A DNA stretch of 64,000 nt from Rapana venosa (Eukaryota; Mollusca; Gastropoda; Neogastropoda; Muricidae). Where the stretch lies: NCBI GenBank assembly GCA_028751875.1, contig CM054134.1, positions 76,484,567 through 76,548,566 on the forward strand. Reading direction: 5' to 3'. A program made the translations under genes and the position numbers. Below the pieces are notes generated by a model that worked only from the letters and a program-made list of their open reading frames with translations, was not told the origin of the DNA and did not search any database. Positions 22,906 to 32,042 of this stretch are shown one piece after another. Within the stretch, counting starts at the first letter, position 1. Each line of letters starts with the position of its first letter.

Positions 22906-23871
22906 TGTATAAATGGGTGTATGAGCTTGAGTGTGTGTATTTAATTTTCACTTGTTAACATCTTCATTAAAGTATATTTTTTGTAAAATATGGAATATGC
23001 AGTTAAGTACAGATTAGCAGAAGCTGGAATGAGCACAAGTATAAGTAGATTTTTTTTTCACTGTGTCTATGAAAGAACATATCCAGCTTTTGCTGTGGGA
23101 ATAACCAATATAAAAAAAACTAACAACAACAACTATTACCCATGTACAAAAAGCATACAGGACTTCAACTCCTGCCCCAGTCAGTTTTGTTATCACTTAA
23201 CTTTACACTGACGTGTGCAGGCACAGAAAGAAAAAGTTATGAAACTGATATCATTCCATATTTAGGTTATGAAACATGTTTGGTCGTACACACTCATAGC
23301 AGCATTGAAAGTAACACTATTTGACCATACAGTGTATTACATATGAGTACTGAAGTATGGGCACATACAGTCATTGAAAGCTTCATCACATCACCAAAAA
23401 ATGGCCGTCCTTTTTTTTTCTTCTCTTTTTTATTGTAATTGTTAATATTTTGTTCATCATCGTCTCTCTTTTCTTTTACACCGTTTTTCATGTCTTTATC
23501 TTCATCATCTTCACCATTTTCTTCTTCTAGTTTTTCTTTGTCTTATTCTTTTTCTTCTTCTTTTGTCTCTTTCTTCTTCTATCTCTTTATCCTCATCACA
23601 CTCTCATTTTTTCAAAGTTATGGTGGTTATGTCTTAGTTGTTGCCATATTGTTATTGACAGCAGACGTCTTTGTGCATGTTTTTTTTTTAAAAAGGATAA
23701 AATGTGTTTGTAAATGACTTTCACATACGTATCTGATATATTAACCAAAGTGGAAGAATCTGTTTCTAATATTCAAACCATGAATCTCTCAGTATCTTAC
23801 GATGATGATCACATTTTGATACCTAGTAGCTAGTGTGTCTGTAACAGTTTTTATTTCAGCCTTGTGGTGGT

Positions 23872-23895
23872 GGGGGGGGGGGGGGGGGGGGGGGG
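23872..23895 (+). repeat. Homopolymer G, 24 bases
   Basis: Sense-strand G run in intron 8. Confidence 0.9.
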
Positions 23896-24203
23896 TAAGC
23901 TAAGAAAACACAAAAAACACATGGCTGATGTCAATGCATGCTTTTCTCAGACAAACAAAACTTAATAACAGCAACAAAACCATGATGTAAAAATACAACA
24001 ATGCAGCAAAATGATCAACAGTATTAGATTTAGGTAAACTCCAAATAAAGATTCAGGTCAACATTGAAAGTAATCATGAAACCTTTTCCATATAACGGAG
24101 ATAATAAGTTTGAAAGTGTAACAAAGATTCGTTTTGAATATGTGTTCATAAATGAGGAGGTTGAATGTTATATCACCTGTGATGCATTGTGTGGTGTCTG
24201 CAG

Positions 24204-24311
24204 GCAGCAGAGTTTTTCTACATGAAGATCACCCACATCCCGGTAGACAAGGAGACCAGGAAAGTGGACATCAAAGCCATGAAGAGAGCCATTAGCAGCC
24301 AGACCTGCATG
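24204..24311 (+). CDS. SGPL1: SGPL1 exon 9
   Basis: Acceptor GTGTCTGCAG ends at 24203; the donor at 24312 is the non-optimal GTGTGT, leading towards a long (GT)n. 108 nt, phase 0 to 0, residues 243-278. 'KITHIPVD' and 'VDIKAMKRAISSQTCM' match the family (KIVRVP..., VDVRAMRRAIS). Confidence 0.95.
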
Positions 24312-24337
24312 GTGTGTGCCTGTGCCTGGTGATGATG

Positions 24338-24339
<2 letters not shown>

Positions 24340-24383
<44 letters not shown>
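24340..24383 (+). repeat. (GT)n microsatellite
   Basis: About 21 GT units starting about 30 bp downstream of the exon 9 donor. Confidence 0.9.
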
Positions 24384-24384
<1 letters not shown>

Positions 24385-24470
24385 GTGCTTGCTGTCATTG
24401 AATGTCTTTCCATGTTCAGTGATATCAGACCCCAAAAAAATTGGGGAAATCGTCGTGCATTTGTGTGGTT

Positions 24471-24493
24471 GGGGGGGGGGGGGGGGGGGGGGG
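24471..24493 (+). repeat. Homopolymer G, 23 bases
   Basis: Sense-strand G run in intron 9. Confidence 0.9.
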
Positions 24494-24520
24494 TTGTTTT
24501 GTTTTTATTTTACTCTTTTA

Positions 24521-24824
24521 TTTTGAGGATAATGGAATAAGCACTCGTGTGCTTTTTTTTTTCATCCAGCCCCCGTGTGTATGCAGTTTTGTAAATTTTC
24601 TCATCTGTTCTCACCGGCACACAATGGCCTACTCTTACGAAAAGTGGGATGGGTTTTAACGTGTGCGCAAGATCTTCTGCATGCATTTTTATAGCCTCAT
24701 CCGAAGGACTTTTGGGGAGAGTGGAGTCGGCATTGATGTTAACTCCAGAGGAAAAATCCTCTTGAACAAGAATCGAACCCGAGTCAGTAGATTGCAAACA
24801 CATCACTCTAACCACCAGACTGTG
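24521..24824 (-). repeat. SINE family A, full length
   Basis: Complete from the tail ('TTTGAGGATAATGGAATAAG') to the tRNA-like head on the minus strand (A-box-like 'GTCTGGTGGTTAGAGTG', B-box-like 'GGGTTCGATTC'). Intron 9. Confidence 0.85.
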
Positions 24825-24928
24825 TGTGTGTCACTGTGTGTGTGTGTGTGCGTGCGCATGCACACTTGTGTGAGTGTGTGTCTGACTGGATTTAGAAAAT
24901 ATTGAGTAGTCAATGATAAATGAGTTTA

Positions 24929-24931
<3 letters not shown>

Positions 24932-24999
<68 letters not shown>
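24932..24999 (+). repeat. (GT)n microsatellite
   Basis: About 34 GT units ending about 70 bp before exon 10. Confidence 0.95.
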
Positions 25000-25007
<8 letters not shown>

Positions 25008-25069
25008 AAGAGAGAGAGAGAAGGGAATTTCATGTTGAAATACTAACATAAAAGTTCTCTGCTTTGCAG

Positions 25070-25132
25070 CTGGTGGCCTCTGCTCCAGCCTTCCCTCATG
25101 GCATCATTGATGATGTACAAGCAGTGGCAGCT
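25070..25132 (+). CDS. SGPL1: SGPL1 exon 10
   Basis: Acceptor TGCTTTGCAG ends at 25069, donor GTGAGT at 25133; 63 nt, phase 0 to 0, residues 279-299. 'LVASAPAFPHGIIDDVQAVA' matches the family 'LV.S.P.FPHGVIDPV..VA' segment. Confidence 0.96.
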
Positions 25133-25320
25133 GTGAGTAGTTCTGTTCAGTTGTTTAGTTGTAACTTTGTGACACATAGTAAAATGTTCATCCTAACTTT
25201 GTTGACCGTTTTGTTACCCAAAAAAAAGTCAGAGTAGTTAGATTGGCTTGAATTTTCATTAGAATCTTTCTGAGATTACTCAGAATCCTGTCAAATTTAG
25301 TCAAGTTTAGTTGTACACAC

Positions 25321-25325
25321 ATACA

Positions 25326-25373
<48 letters not shown>
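25321..25373 (+). repeat. (CA)n microsatellite
   Basis: About 23 CA units in intron 10, the opposite strand sense to most GT tracts in this gene. Confidence 0.9.
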
Positions 25374-25376
<3 letters not shown>

Positions 25377-25837
25377 ATTAATTAATTTCAGCTTTTTGGA
25401 AGTACTCATTAGTGGTACCATTATCAGTTTATTTTTGTATTTTGTTTAGGGTTTTAAAAAAATTATTAGAAAAAGAATTCATGAATGTCATTTCAACTTG
25501 GCACTAACTTCATTTTAGCGGGGTTTTCACCAGTGTGAGTGATTGAGTGCTAGCAAAAAATATTCTTTAGTGGAAGAAATATTTGTAGCATTTTTAGTTT
25601 GGCTACCTCACTCAGGCTGGCTGAGTAGACTCTCAGGCAGGGGTTGTTAAAAGTGACTGCCATGAACTTGAGACTGTTTAATATTTTGGTAGATTATTAA
25701 TCAGAAATCTATTTATGTGATTTCCTAAGTGACAAGTCTTTAAAACCCAACATGTCCTGGTGTTTTTATGCATGTGCTATTTTATTTGTTTAAATTTTAT
25801 TATTATTTTTTTATTTGTTCTTTTTTTTCCCACCATG

Positions 25838-26035
25838 AAGGTAGCCATATTCCAACTTGGGAGGTATATGCCGAGTATCATGTTTCTGTAACCAACTGAA
25901 TGCGGACATGGATTATGGGATCTTTAATGTGTGTATTCGATTTTCTGCTTGTGTACATACACGAAGGGAATTGAGCCACTAGCACCTCTGCACTTGAAGT
26001 TGACCTGGGAGAACTTTAAAATCCCCACCCTTAAT
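25838..26035 (-). repeat. tRNA-derived SINE family C fragment
   Basis: Shares 'AAGTTGACCTGGGAGA' and 'AAAATCC' with the copy at 17.1 kb and has a 'GAAGGTAGCCATATTCCAAC' tail. The tRNA-like head is lost at the right-hand end. Intron 10. Confidence 0.55.
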
Positions 26036-26204
26036 ATTAATCTCTTCTTTCTTTTTTTTTTTCCTTTTCTCATTCATGAGGTGAATGTGTGGTAGTGTGA
26101 GAAATGAACCATGTGAATGTCTCCTGTTAATTTCCTGATGGATTATCAAACATATTTTTTATAAAAAATAATTATCATATTTGATTGGATGTGGATGGTA
26201 CCAG

Positions 26205-26351
26205 CTCGGGGAGAAGTACAACATTCCGGTTCACGTGGACAGCTGTCTAGGAGGGTTCCTGGTGCCTTTCATGGACAAGGCAGGGTTTCCGCTGCAGCCC
26301 TTCGACTTCCGGGTGCCAGGGGTCACCAGCATCTCTGCCGATACTCACAAG
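26205..26351 (+). CDS. SGPL1: SGPL1 exon 11 (PLP lysine)
   Basis: Acceptor GGTACCAG ends at 26204, donor GTAAAG at 26352; 147 nt, phase 0 to 0, residues 300-348. '[18 protein letters not shown]' carries the conserved Asp and Cys of the PLP pocket. '[11 protein letters not shown]' ends exactly at the Schiff-base lysine (Lys348), which is split from 'YGYAPKG' by intron 11. The acceptor is weak: the preceding 25 bases are purine-rich. Confidence 0.96.
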
Positions 26352-26449
26352 GTAAAGGGGGGGGGGATGACTTTGGGATATAGTGGAAATGGAAGGAAAT
26401 GAGGAGGACGGTGCTGACGATAGCTACAATGATGATGACTGTAATGCTG

Positions 26450-26690
26450 CTGTTGTTACTACTAGGACTACAGCTACTGCTGTTGCTGCTGATACTACTA
26501 TGACTACTACTACTACCTCTACTACTACTACTACTACTAACTCTACTACTACTACTACTACTACTATGACCACCACCACCACCACCACTACTACTACTGC
26601 TGCTGCTGCTCCTGTTGCTCCTGTTACTACTAAGACTGTTAAGACTACTACTACTACAGTTACTGTTACTTGCATAAACAAAATAAAGTA
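26450..26690 (+). repeat. (ACT)n / (GCT)n / (ACC)n trinucleotide tract
   Basis: Imperfect trinucleotides in intron 11. They yield poly-Thr and poly-Val frames on the two strands, which are not genes. Confidence 0.9.
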
Positions 26691-26718
26691 ATATTAAAAA
26701 TAATTATAATGATAGTAT

Positions 26719-27086
26719 CGCAACCATACTCTACAAAAAAAAGTTGTATCCTCATAGCCTTTGTTTTTGAAACAGAGACTATATCCTAAAGCAGTGCCGT
26801 ATGTATATTGTATGTTTTCAGTATGGGTTAAGCCCCCAGATATCAGAACCAAACTACAAGAATGGTGTGTCATCAAAGCCCTTATTTTTTAAACGGAGAT
26901 CATATCCCAAAGCGGTGGCATATATATATTGTATGTTTTCGGTACAGGGGTATGCCCCCAAATATCAGAACCAGACTACAAGAATGTTGTGTCATCATAA
27001 CTTTTGTTTTTGAAACAGAGAGGGTATCCTAAAGCAGCGGCATGAGCATACATGTACGGATGTGTGTTTTCAGTACGGCTACGCCC
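26719..27086 (+). repeat. SGPL1: Tandem duplication of exon 12 acceptor region
   Basis: Units with a period of 121-122 bp start near 26752, 26872 and 26994, with a partial unit before. Each has 'CCTAAAGCAG'-like and 'TATGTTTTCAG'-like blocks followed by a copy of the first exon 12 bases (TACGGCTACGCCCCCAAA). Unit 1 keeps an intact AG at 26820-26821. Unit 2 has mutated it (TTTTCGG). Unit 3 is the real exon 12 junction. The upstream copies are decayed pseudo-exon starts. Confidence 0.9.
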
Positions 27087-27194
27087 CCAAAGGTTCCTCC
27101 GTCATCCTGTACCGCAGCAGAGACCTGCACTGCCGTCAGTTCTTCGTGCAGCCAGACTGGGCAGGAGGGATCTACGCCTCGCCCACACTGGCAG
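27074..27194 (+). CDS. SGPL1: SGPL1 exon 12
   Basis: Acceptor TGTTTTCAG ends at 27073, donor GTCAGG at 27195; 121 nt, leaving in phase 1. Residues 349-388. '[16 protein letters not shown]' directly follows the catalytic lysine, and '[14 protein letters not shown]' is the conserved substrate-pocket segment. It is GC-richer than the surrounding intron. Confidence 0.97.
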
Positions 27195-27672
27195 GTCAGG
27201 CAGAGACGGAAAAAGCGACGAATATAATTTTTGAAATCGTTTTTTCTTCTCCATATTCTGTTTGTTTTGTTTTGTTGTTGGTGGTGGGGGGGGGGGTTTG
27301 TGTGTGTTTTCCTTTCTTTTTGGGGTTTTTTTTTTTTTTTTTTACTTCTGCAGTATTGTGTTTTTTAAAAAAAAGGTAGAAAATTCTGTGCAGTTTTCGT
27401 AATTGTATACACTTTTATTTTGGATACTGGAATGCGTTTTATACAGGAAATAGAAAATAAATTCCTTTGTGTCTTTGGTTTGTTGGGGGGGTATTAATAG
27501 GATAATAATTAGATAGTTCTTCTCTTTGAAGCCTGAATTAATAAAACAACAATGATGTATGTCCCAGACATAACTGTAGAATGTACTTCTGTAAATTTTC
27601 ACTTTCCCCATTCCGTTTCTTGGTTTTTACGGACTGATGCCTATTGAGGTGTGTTGTGTCTTGCAATGCCAG
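27195..27672. other. Intron 12, no other feature
   Basis: T-rich sequence with short G runs (27287-27296, 27484-27490). No gene or repeat-family match was recognised. Confidence 0.6.
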
Positions 27673-27790
27673 GTAGTCGAGCCGGTGCTGTGATCGCTGC
27701 ATGCTGGGCCACCCTCATGTACTTTGGAGAGAAGGGGTATGTGGAGTCTACCCGCTCCATCTGTGGAACAACCCGCTACATCGTGCAGGA
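27673..27790 (+). CDS. SGPL1: SGPL1 exon 13
   Basis: Acceptor CAATGCCAG ends at 27672, donor GTGAGT at 27791, immediately continuing as (GT)n. 118 nt, phase 1 to 2, residues 389-427. 'GSRAGAVIAACWATLMYFGE' then 'KGYVEST' matches vertebrate 'GSRPGG.SAACWAALMHFGENGYVE'. Confidence 0.96.
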
Positions 27791-28065
27791 GTGAGTGTGT
27801 GTGTGTTGTATGTGTGTGTCTTGTGTGTGTGTGTAGTGTGTATGTGTGTGTGTGTTTTTGTGTGTGTGTAGTGTGTATTTGTGTGTTGTTTGTGTGTGTA
27901 GTTTGTATGTGTTGTTGTGTGTAGTTTGTGTGTGTGTGTGTGTGTATCTGTATTGTCTGTCTGTATTTGAATGTGTGTGTGTTGTGTGTGTGTAGTTGTT
28001 GTGTGTGTGTGTGTGTGTCTGTCTATATTTGAATGTGTGTGAGAGAGAGAGCGAGAGGGGAGGGG
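27791..28065 (+). repeat. (GT)n-rich tract at the exon 13 donor
   Basis: Imperfect GT repeats start at the donor itself and continue with GTAGT/GTTGT interruptions for over 200 bp. Many cryptic GT dinucleotides surround the true splice site. Confidence 0.85.
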
Positions 28066-28667
28066 TTGGGAATGGGGATGGATATTCAGCTGAAAAAGAC
28101 AGACCATGAGATGAAGATACACTGCTGGGATGAAAAAGTCGCACAAAGCAAAGCATAGTGAAGTTGATGTTATGGTCCATTGCAAGGAGTGTTCTGTAAC
28201 AGTCATAGGTTTTTGTTTGTTTATTTTTTCTTTCTTGGAAAAAGGAAGGAAAACTGCTTAAATTAGTTTGAAGCAAATTTAAACTTTAAAAAAAGAAGTT
28301 TGGAAGCAAATTGCTTATTGTTAAGAATTTAAAAAGGGGGAGGGATGGGTAGCATGTGTAAGCTTTTGGTATGGAAAACAAGATATTTTAAATGTTTATC
28401 TGTGGGGTTGTTTTTTTTTGTTGTGCGGTGATGACCTTGGAATAAATCATGAATGTTGGTTTTGTTCATTAGTGTCCAGAAAGTTTTTGTGAGTAATATG
28501 TATTTTGTATGAACGAATTGTATGTTATGTTTATAGTTTAGTGGCAAAGCGGCATACAGTATATATCAACTATCACTTGTTTTTAGAGTTTTTAAAATAT
28601 GAGCTCTTCAATCATTGTCGTTCATCATTCATTGTATTGGAGTTATATAGAGAAGAAATTTAGTCTT

Positions 28668-28800
28668 GGTTTATGTTTGCCAAAATAACACCCAGTAGAG
28701 GTAGAAAGAAAGGGTAAAGCTGGGAATCAAACCCAGAACCTCACGGTTTACTTGTTAGGCAGGTGAACACCTTAACTGTCCTGCCACCTTCCTTCTTGTA
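28668..28800 (-). repeat. tRNA-derived SINE family B, head
   Basis: On the minus strand there is a head with 'GGTGGCAGGACAGTTAAG', 'CCTAACAAGTAAACCGTGAG' and the B-box-like 'GGGTTTGATTCC'. It matches 38.25, 44.23 and 63.1 kb. Confidence 0.7.
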
Positions 28801-28919
28801 AGAACACTTATTTACCTTTGAAGATACTTAAAACTTAGTATTTCACATACGTTTTATAGTATTCAAAACATCGCAAAATATGTTTTTACTGTATTGTTGC
28901 AAACCTGTATATACATAAT

Positions 28920-28938
28920 ACATACATATATATATATA

Positions 28939-28991
<53 letters not shown>

Positions 28992-29010
28992 ATATATATA
29001 TATATATATT
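28920..29010 (+). repeat. (TA)n microsatellite
   Basis: About 85 bp of near-pure TA alternation in intron 13. Confidence 0.95.
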
Positions 29011-29197
29011 CCACACAAGAGTGAAAGTAGAACAACCAACATATATAGATATTCCCCAATATTTTGGCTTTCGCCTTTCTCAGGGTGTGTGCATGTGTAA
29101 GATGTAGGATGGTAATTAATGTTAGTAATGTATACAATTTTTTGTGTGGTGTGTTTTATTGATGAGTTTTTTCCTGCTTTATTTGTTTACCACACAG

Positions 29198-29344
29198 ACT
29201 GAGGAAGGTGGAGGGCATCTTTGTGTTTGGCCAGCCTCAAGTAAGTGTTGTTGGGTTTGGGTCCAATGACTTCAGCATCTTCCTTCTGTTCGAGAAACTC
29301 ATAGAGAAAAAGTGGCTCCTCAATTCTCTGCAGTTCCCAGCCAG
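29198..29344 (+). CDS. SGPL1: SGPL1 exon 14
   Basis: Acceptor TACCACACAG ends at 29197, donor GTTAGT at 29345; 147 nt, phase 2 to 2, residues 428-476. 'VEGIFVFGQPQVSVVGFGS' matches vertebrate 'IKGIFVFGNPQVSVIALGS', and 'LNSLQFPA' matches 'LNQLQFPP'. The donor is non-consensus (GTTAGT) and a (GT)n lies 20 bp downstream. Confidence 0.96.
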
Positions 29345-29863
29345 GTTAGTTGGGGTTTTCGCTGTGTGTGTGTGTGTCTGTGTGTTGTGTGTCTGTGTGT
29401 GGTGTGTCTGTGTGTGTGTGAGAGAGAGAGAGAGAGGAAATGAGTGCATGTGTGTGTGTTGTTTGATCTCGGTAATTTTTTGTTTTGTTATGTTCATAAA
29501 GATCCCTGACATACTGAAACAGATATAAATTTATAGGCACATTTCTAATATTTTTCGTTGCAGAAGTAACTGTCAAAAAAATGAATAAATAATAATTTTT
29601 TTTAATGTAAAAAAAAAAAACGTTAAAAAGAATAACTGGTATCTATAGGTCTGCCTACTATTGTGATTTCCTCATGCCTGCTGAAATATTTTTTCAATAG
29701 TATTTTTATATATTAGGTCTGCTCCTCTTTTTTCCTCTATGTTTGTGTGTGTGTATGTGCATGCATGCATGCATGTATGTGTGAGTTCTTCTATTTTAGT
29801 ATGTGCCTTCATCATGTTACATTGTGACCTTGCTGGTATAAAATTTCACAATCTTGAAATAGT

Positions 29864-31818
29864 AAAGTGTTTGTGTGTTTGATAAAGAAGGTTGTCTTTG
29901 CTTGTGTGGCAGTATACATCTGTGTGTGACTCAAGTGTTTTATATGTTTAATAAAGAAGGTTGTCTTTGCTTGTGTGGCAGTATACATCTGTGTGTGACT
30001 AAAGTGTTTGTGTGTTTAATAAAGAAGGTTGTCTTTGCTTGTGTGGCAGTATACATCTGTGTGTGACTCAAGTGTTTGTGTGTTTAATAAAGAAGGTTGT
30101 CTTTGCTTGTGTGGCAGTATACATCTGTGTGTGACTCAAGTGTTTAAGTTTTTAATAAAGAAGGTTGTCTTTGCTTGTGTGGCAGTATACATCTGTGCAT
30201 GACTAAAGTGTTTAAGTTTTTAATAAAGAAGGTTGTCTTTGCTTGTGTGGCAGTATACATCTGTGCATGACTAAAGTGTTAGCGTGTTTGATAAAGAAGG
30301 TTGTCTTTGCTTGTGTGGCAGTATACATCTGTGTGTGACTCAAGTGTTTTATGTGTTTAATAAAGAAGGTTGTCTTTGCTTGTGTGGCAGTATACATCTG
30401 TGTGTGACTCAAGTGTTTTATGTGTTTAATAAAGAAGGTTGTCTTTGCTTGTGTGTCAGTATACATCTGTGTTTGTGTGTTTAATAAAGAAGGTTGTCTC
30501 TCCTTGTGTGGCAGTATACATCTGTGTGTGACTAAAGTCTGTGTGTGTTTAATAAAGAAGGTTGTCATTGCTTGTGAGGCAGTATACATCTGTGTGTGAC
30601 TCAAGTGTTTTATGTGTTTAATAAAGAAGGTTGTCTTTGCTTGTGAGGCAGTATACATCTGTGTGTGACTCAAGTGTTTTATGTGTTTAATAAAGAAGGT
30701 TGTCTTTGCTTGTGTGGCAGTATACATCTGTGTGTGACTCAAGTGTTTTATGTGTTTAATAAAGAAGGTTGTCTTTGCTTGTGTGGCAGTATACATCTGT
30801 GTGTGACTAAAGTCTTTGTGTGTTTAATAAAGAAGTTTGTCTTTGCTTGTGTGGCAGTATATGTCTGTGTGTGACTAAAGTCTTTGTGTGTTTAATAAAG
30901 AAATTTGTCTTTGCTTGTGTGGCAGTATACATCTGTGCGTGACTCAAGTGTTTTATATGTTTAATAAAGAAATTTGTCTTTGCTTGTGTGGCAGTATACA
31001 TCTGTGCATGACTAAAGTGTTTGTGTGTTTAATAAATACGGTTGTCTTTGCTTGTGTGGCAGTATACATCTGTGTGTGACTCAAGTGTTTTATGTGTTTA
31101 ATAAAGAAGGTTGTCTTTGCTTGTGTGGCAGTATACATCTGTGTGTGACTCAAGTGTTTGTGTGTTTAATAAAGAAGGTTGTCTTTGCTTGTGTGGCAGT
31201 ATACGTCTGTGTTTGTGTGTTTAATAAAGAAGGTTGTCTCTCCTTGTGTGGCAGTATACATCTGTGTGTGACTAAAGTGTTTGTGTGTTTGATAAAGAAG
31301 GTTGTCTTTGCTTGTGTGGCAGTATACATCTGTGTGTGACTCAAGTGTTTGTGTGTTTAATAAAGAAGGTTGTCTTTGCTTGTGTGGCAGTATACATCTG
31401 TGTGTGACTAAAGTCTTTGTGTGTTTAATAAAGAAGTTTGTCTTTGCTTGTGTGGCAGTATACATCTGTGTGTGACTAAAGTCTTTGTGTGTTTAATAAA
31501 GAAATTTGTCTTTGCTTGTGTGGCAGTATACATCTGTGCGTGACTCAAGTGTTTTATGTGTTTAATAAAGAAATTTGTCTTTGCTTGTGTGGCAGTATAC
31601 ATCTGTGCATGACTAAAGTGTTTGTGTGTTTAATAAATACGGTTGTCTTTGCTTGTGTGGCAGTATACATCTGTGTGTGACTAAAGTGTTTGTGTGTTTG
31701 ATAAAGAAGGTTGTCTTTGCTTGTGTGGCAGTATACATCTGTGTTTGACTCAAGTGTTTTATATGTTTAATAAATACGGTTGTCTTTGCTTGTGTGGCAG
31801 TATACATCTGTGCGTGAC
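29864..31818 (+). repeat. SGPL1: 29-unit array of the exon 15 splice acceptor
   Basis: Twenty-nine tandem copies of a 68/69 bp unit (two are shortened to 54 bp). Each has a T-rich 'TTGTCTTTGCTTGTGTGGCAG' type acceptor (one TGTCAG, two GAGGCAG) followed by 'TATACATCTGTGTGTGACT', the first 19 bases of exon 15. AG ends fall at 29912, 29981, 30049 and so on to 31731. The 29th, at 31800, is the true exon 15 junction. Most units also contain AATAAA. Variant patterns show nested duplications: units 14-18 and 23-27 share their variant series at a 601 bp offset, and the short units 10 and 21 are 740 bp apart. Confidence 0.97.
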
Positions 31819-31921
31819 TAAGCCCACAACGCAAGACGGTGTTGCTGATCAGTTCATTGCCGATGTCAAAGACTGTGTGGCTGAGATCATGAAGAACCCC
31901 ACAGCCGACTGTGGCGGAGCA
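31801..31921 (+). CDS. SGPL1: SGPL1 exon 15
   Basis: Acceptor CTTGTGTGGCAG ends at 31800, donor GTAAGT at 31922; 121 nt, phase 2 to 0. It encodes the end of codon 477 to residue 517. 'SIHLCVTKPTTQ' aligns with vertebrate 'SIHFCIT', and 'DVKDCVAEIMKNPTADCGG' aligns with 'DIRESVTQIMKNPKAKTTG'. The 5' end is the last unit of the acceptor array. Splicing to the preceding unit (AG at 31731) would add 23 in-frame residues without a stop. Confidence 0.94.
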
Positions 31922-31934
31922 GTAAGTCTGTGTG

Positions 31935-32030
31935 GTGCACTTGTGTGTGTGTGTTGGGTGTGTTGTGAGTGTGTGGTGTGTGTGTGTGTTGTGTTGTGAG
32001 TGTGTGTGTGTTTGCGGTTGTGTGTGTATT
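31935..32030 (+). repeat. (GT)n-rich tract after exon 15
   Basis: Imperfect GT repeats begin within about 15 bp of the exon 15 donor. Confidence 0.8.
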
Positions 32031-32042
32031 TTTTTTATGTTA

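Noticed and set aside
26383..26691. Poly-Thr ORF and antisense poly-Val ORF
   Set aside because: Trinucleotide repeat tract in intron 11.
29875..31680. CRISPR-like regular repeat spacing
   Set aside because: The whole 68/69 bp unit is repeated with no unique spacers. The setting is a eukaryotic intron and the unit is explained by the exon 15 acceptor.
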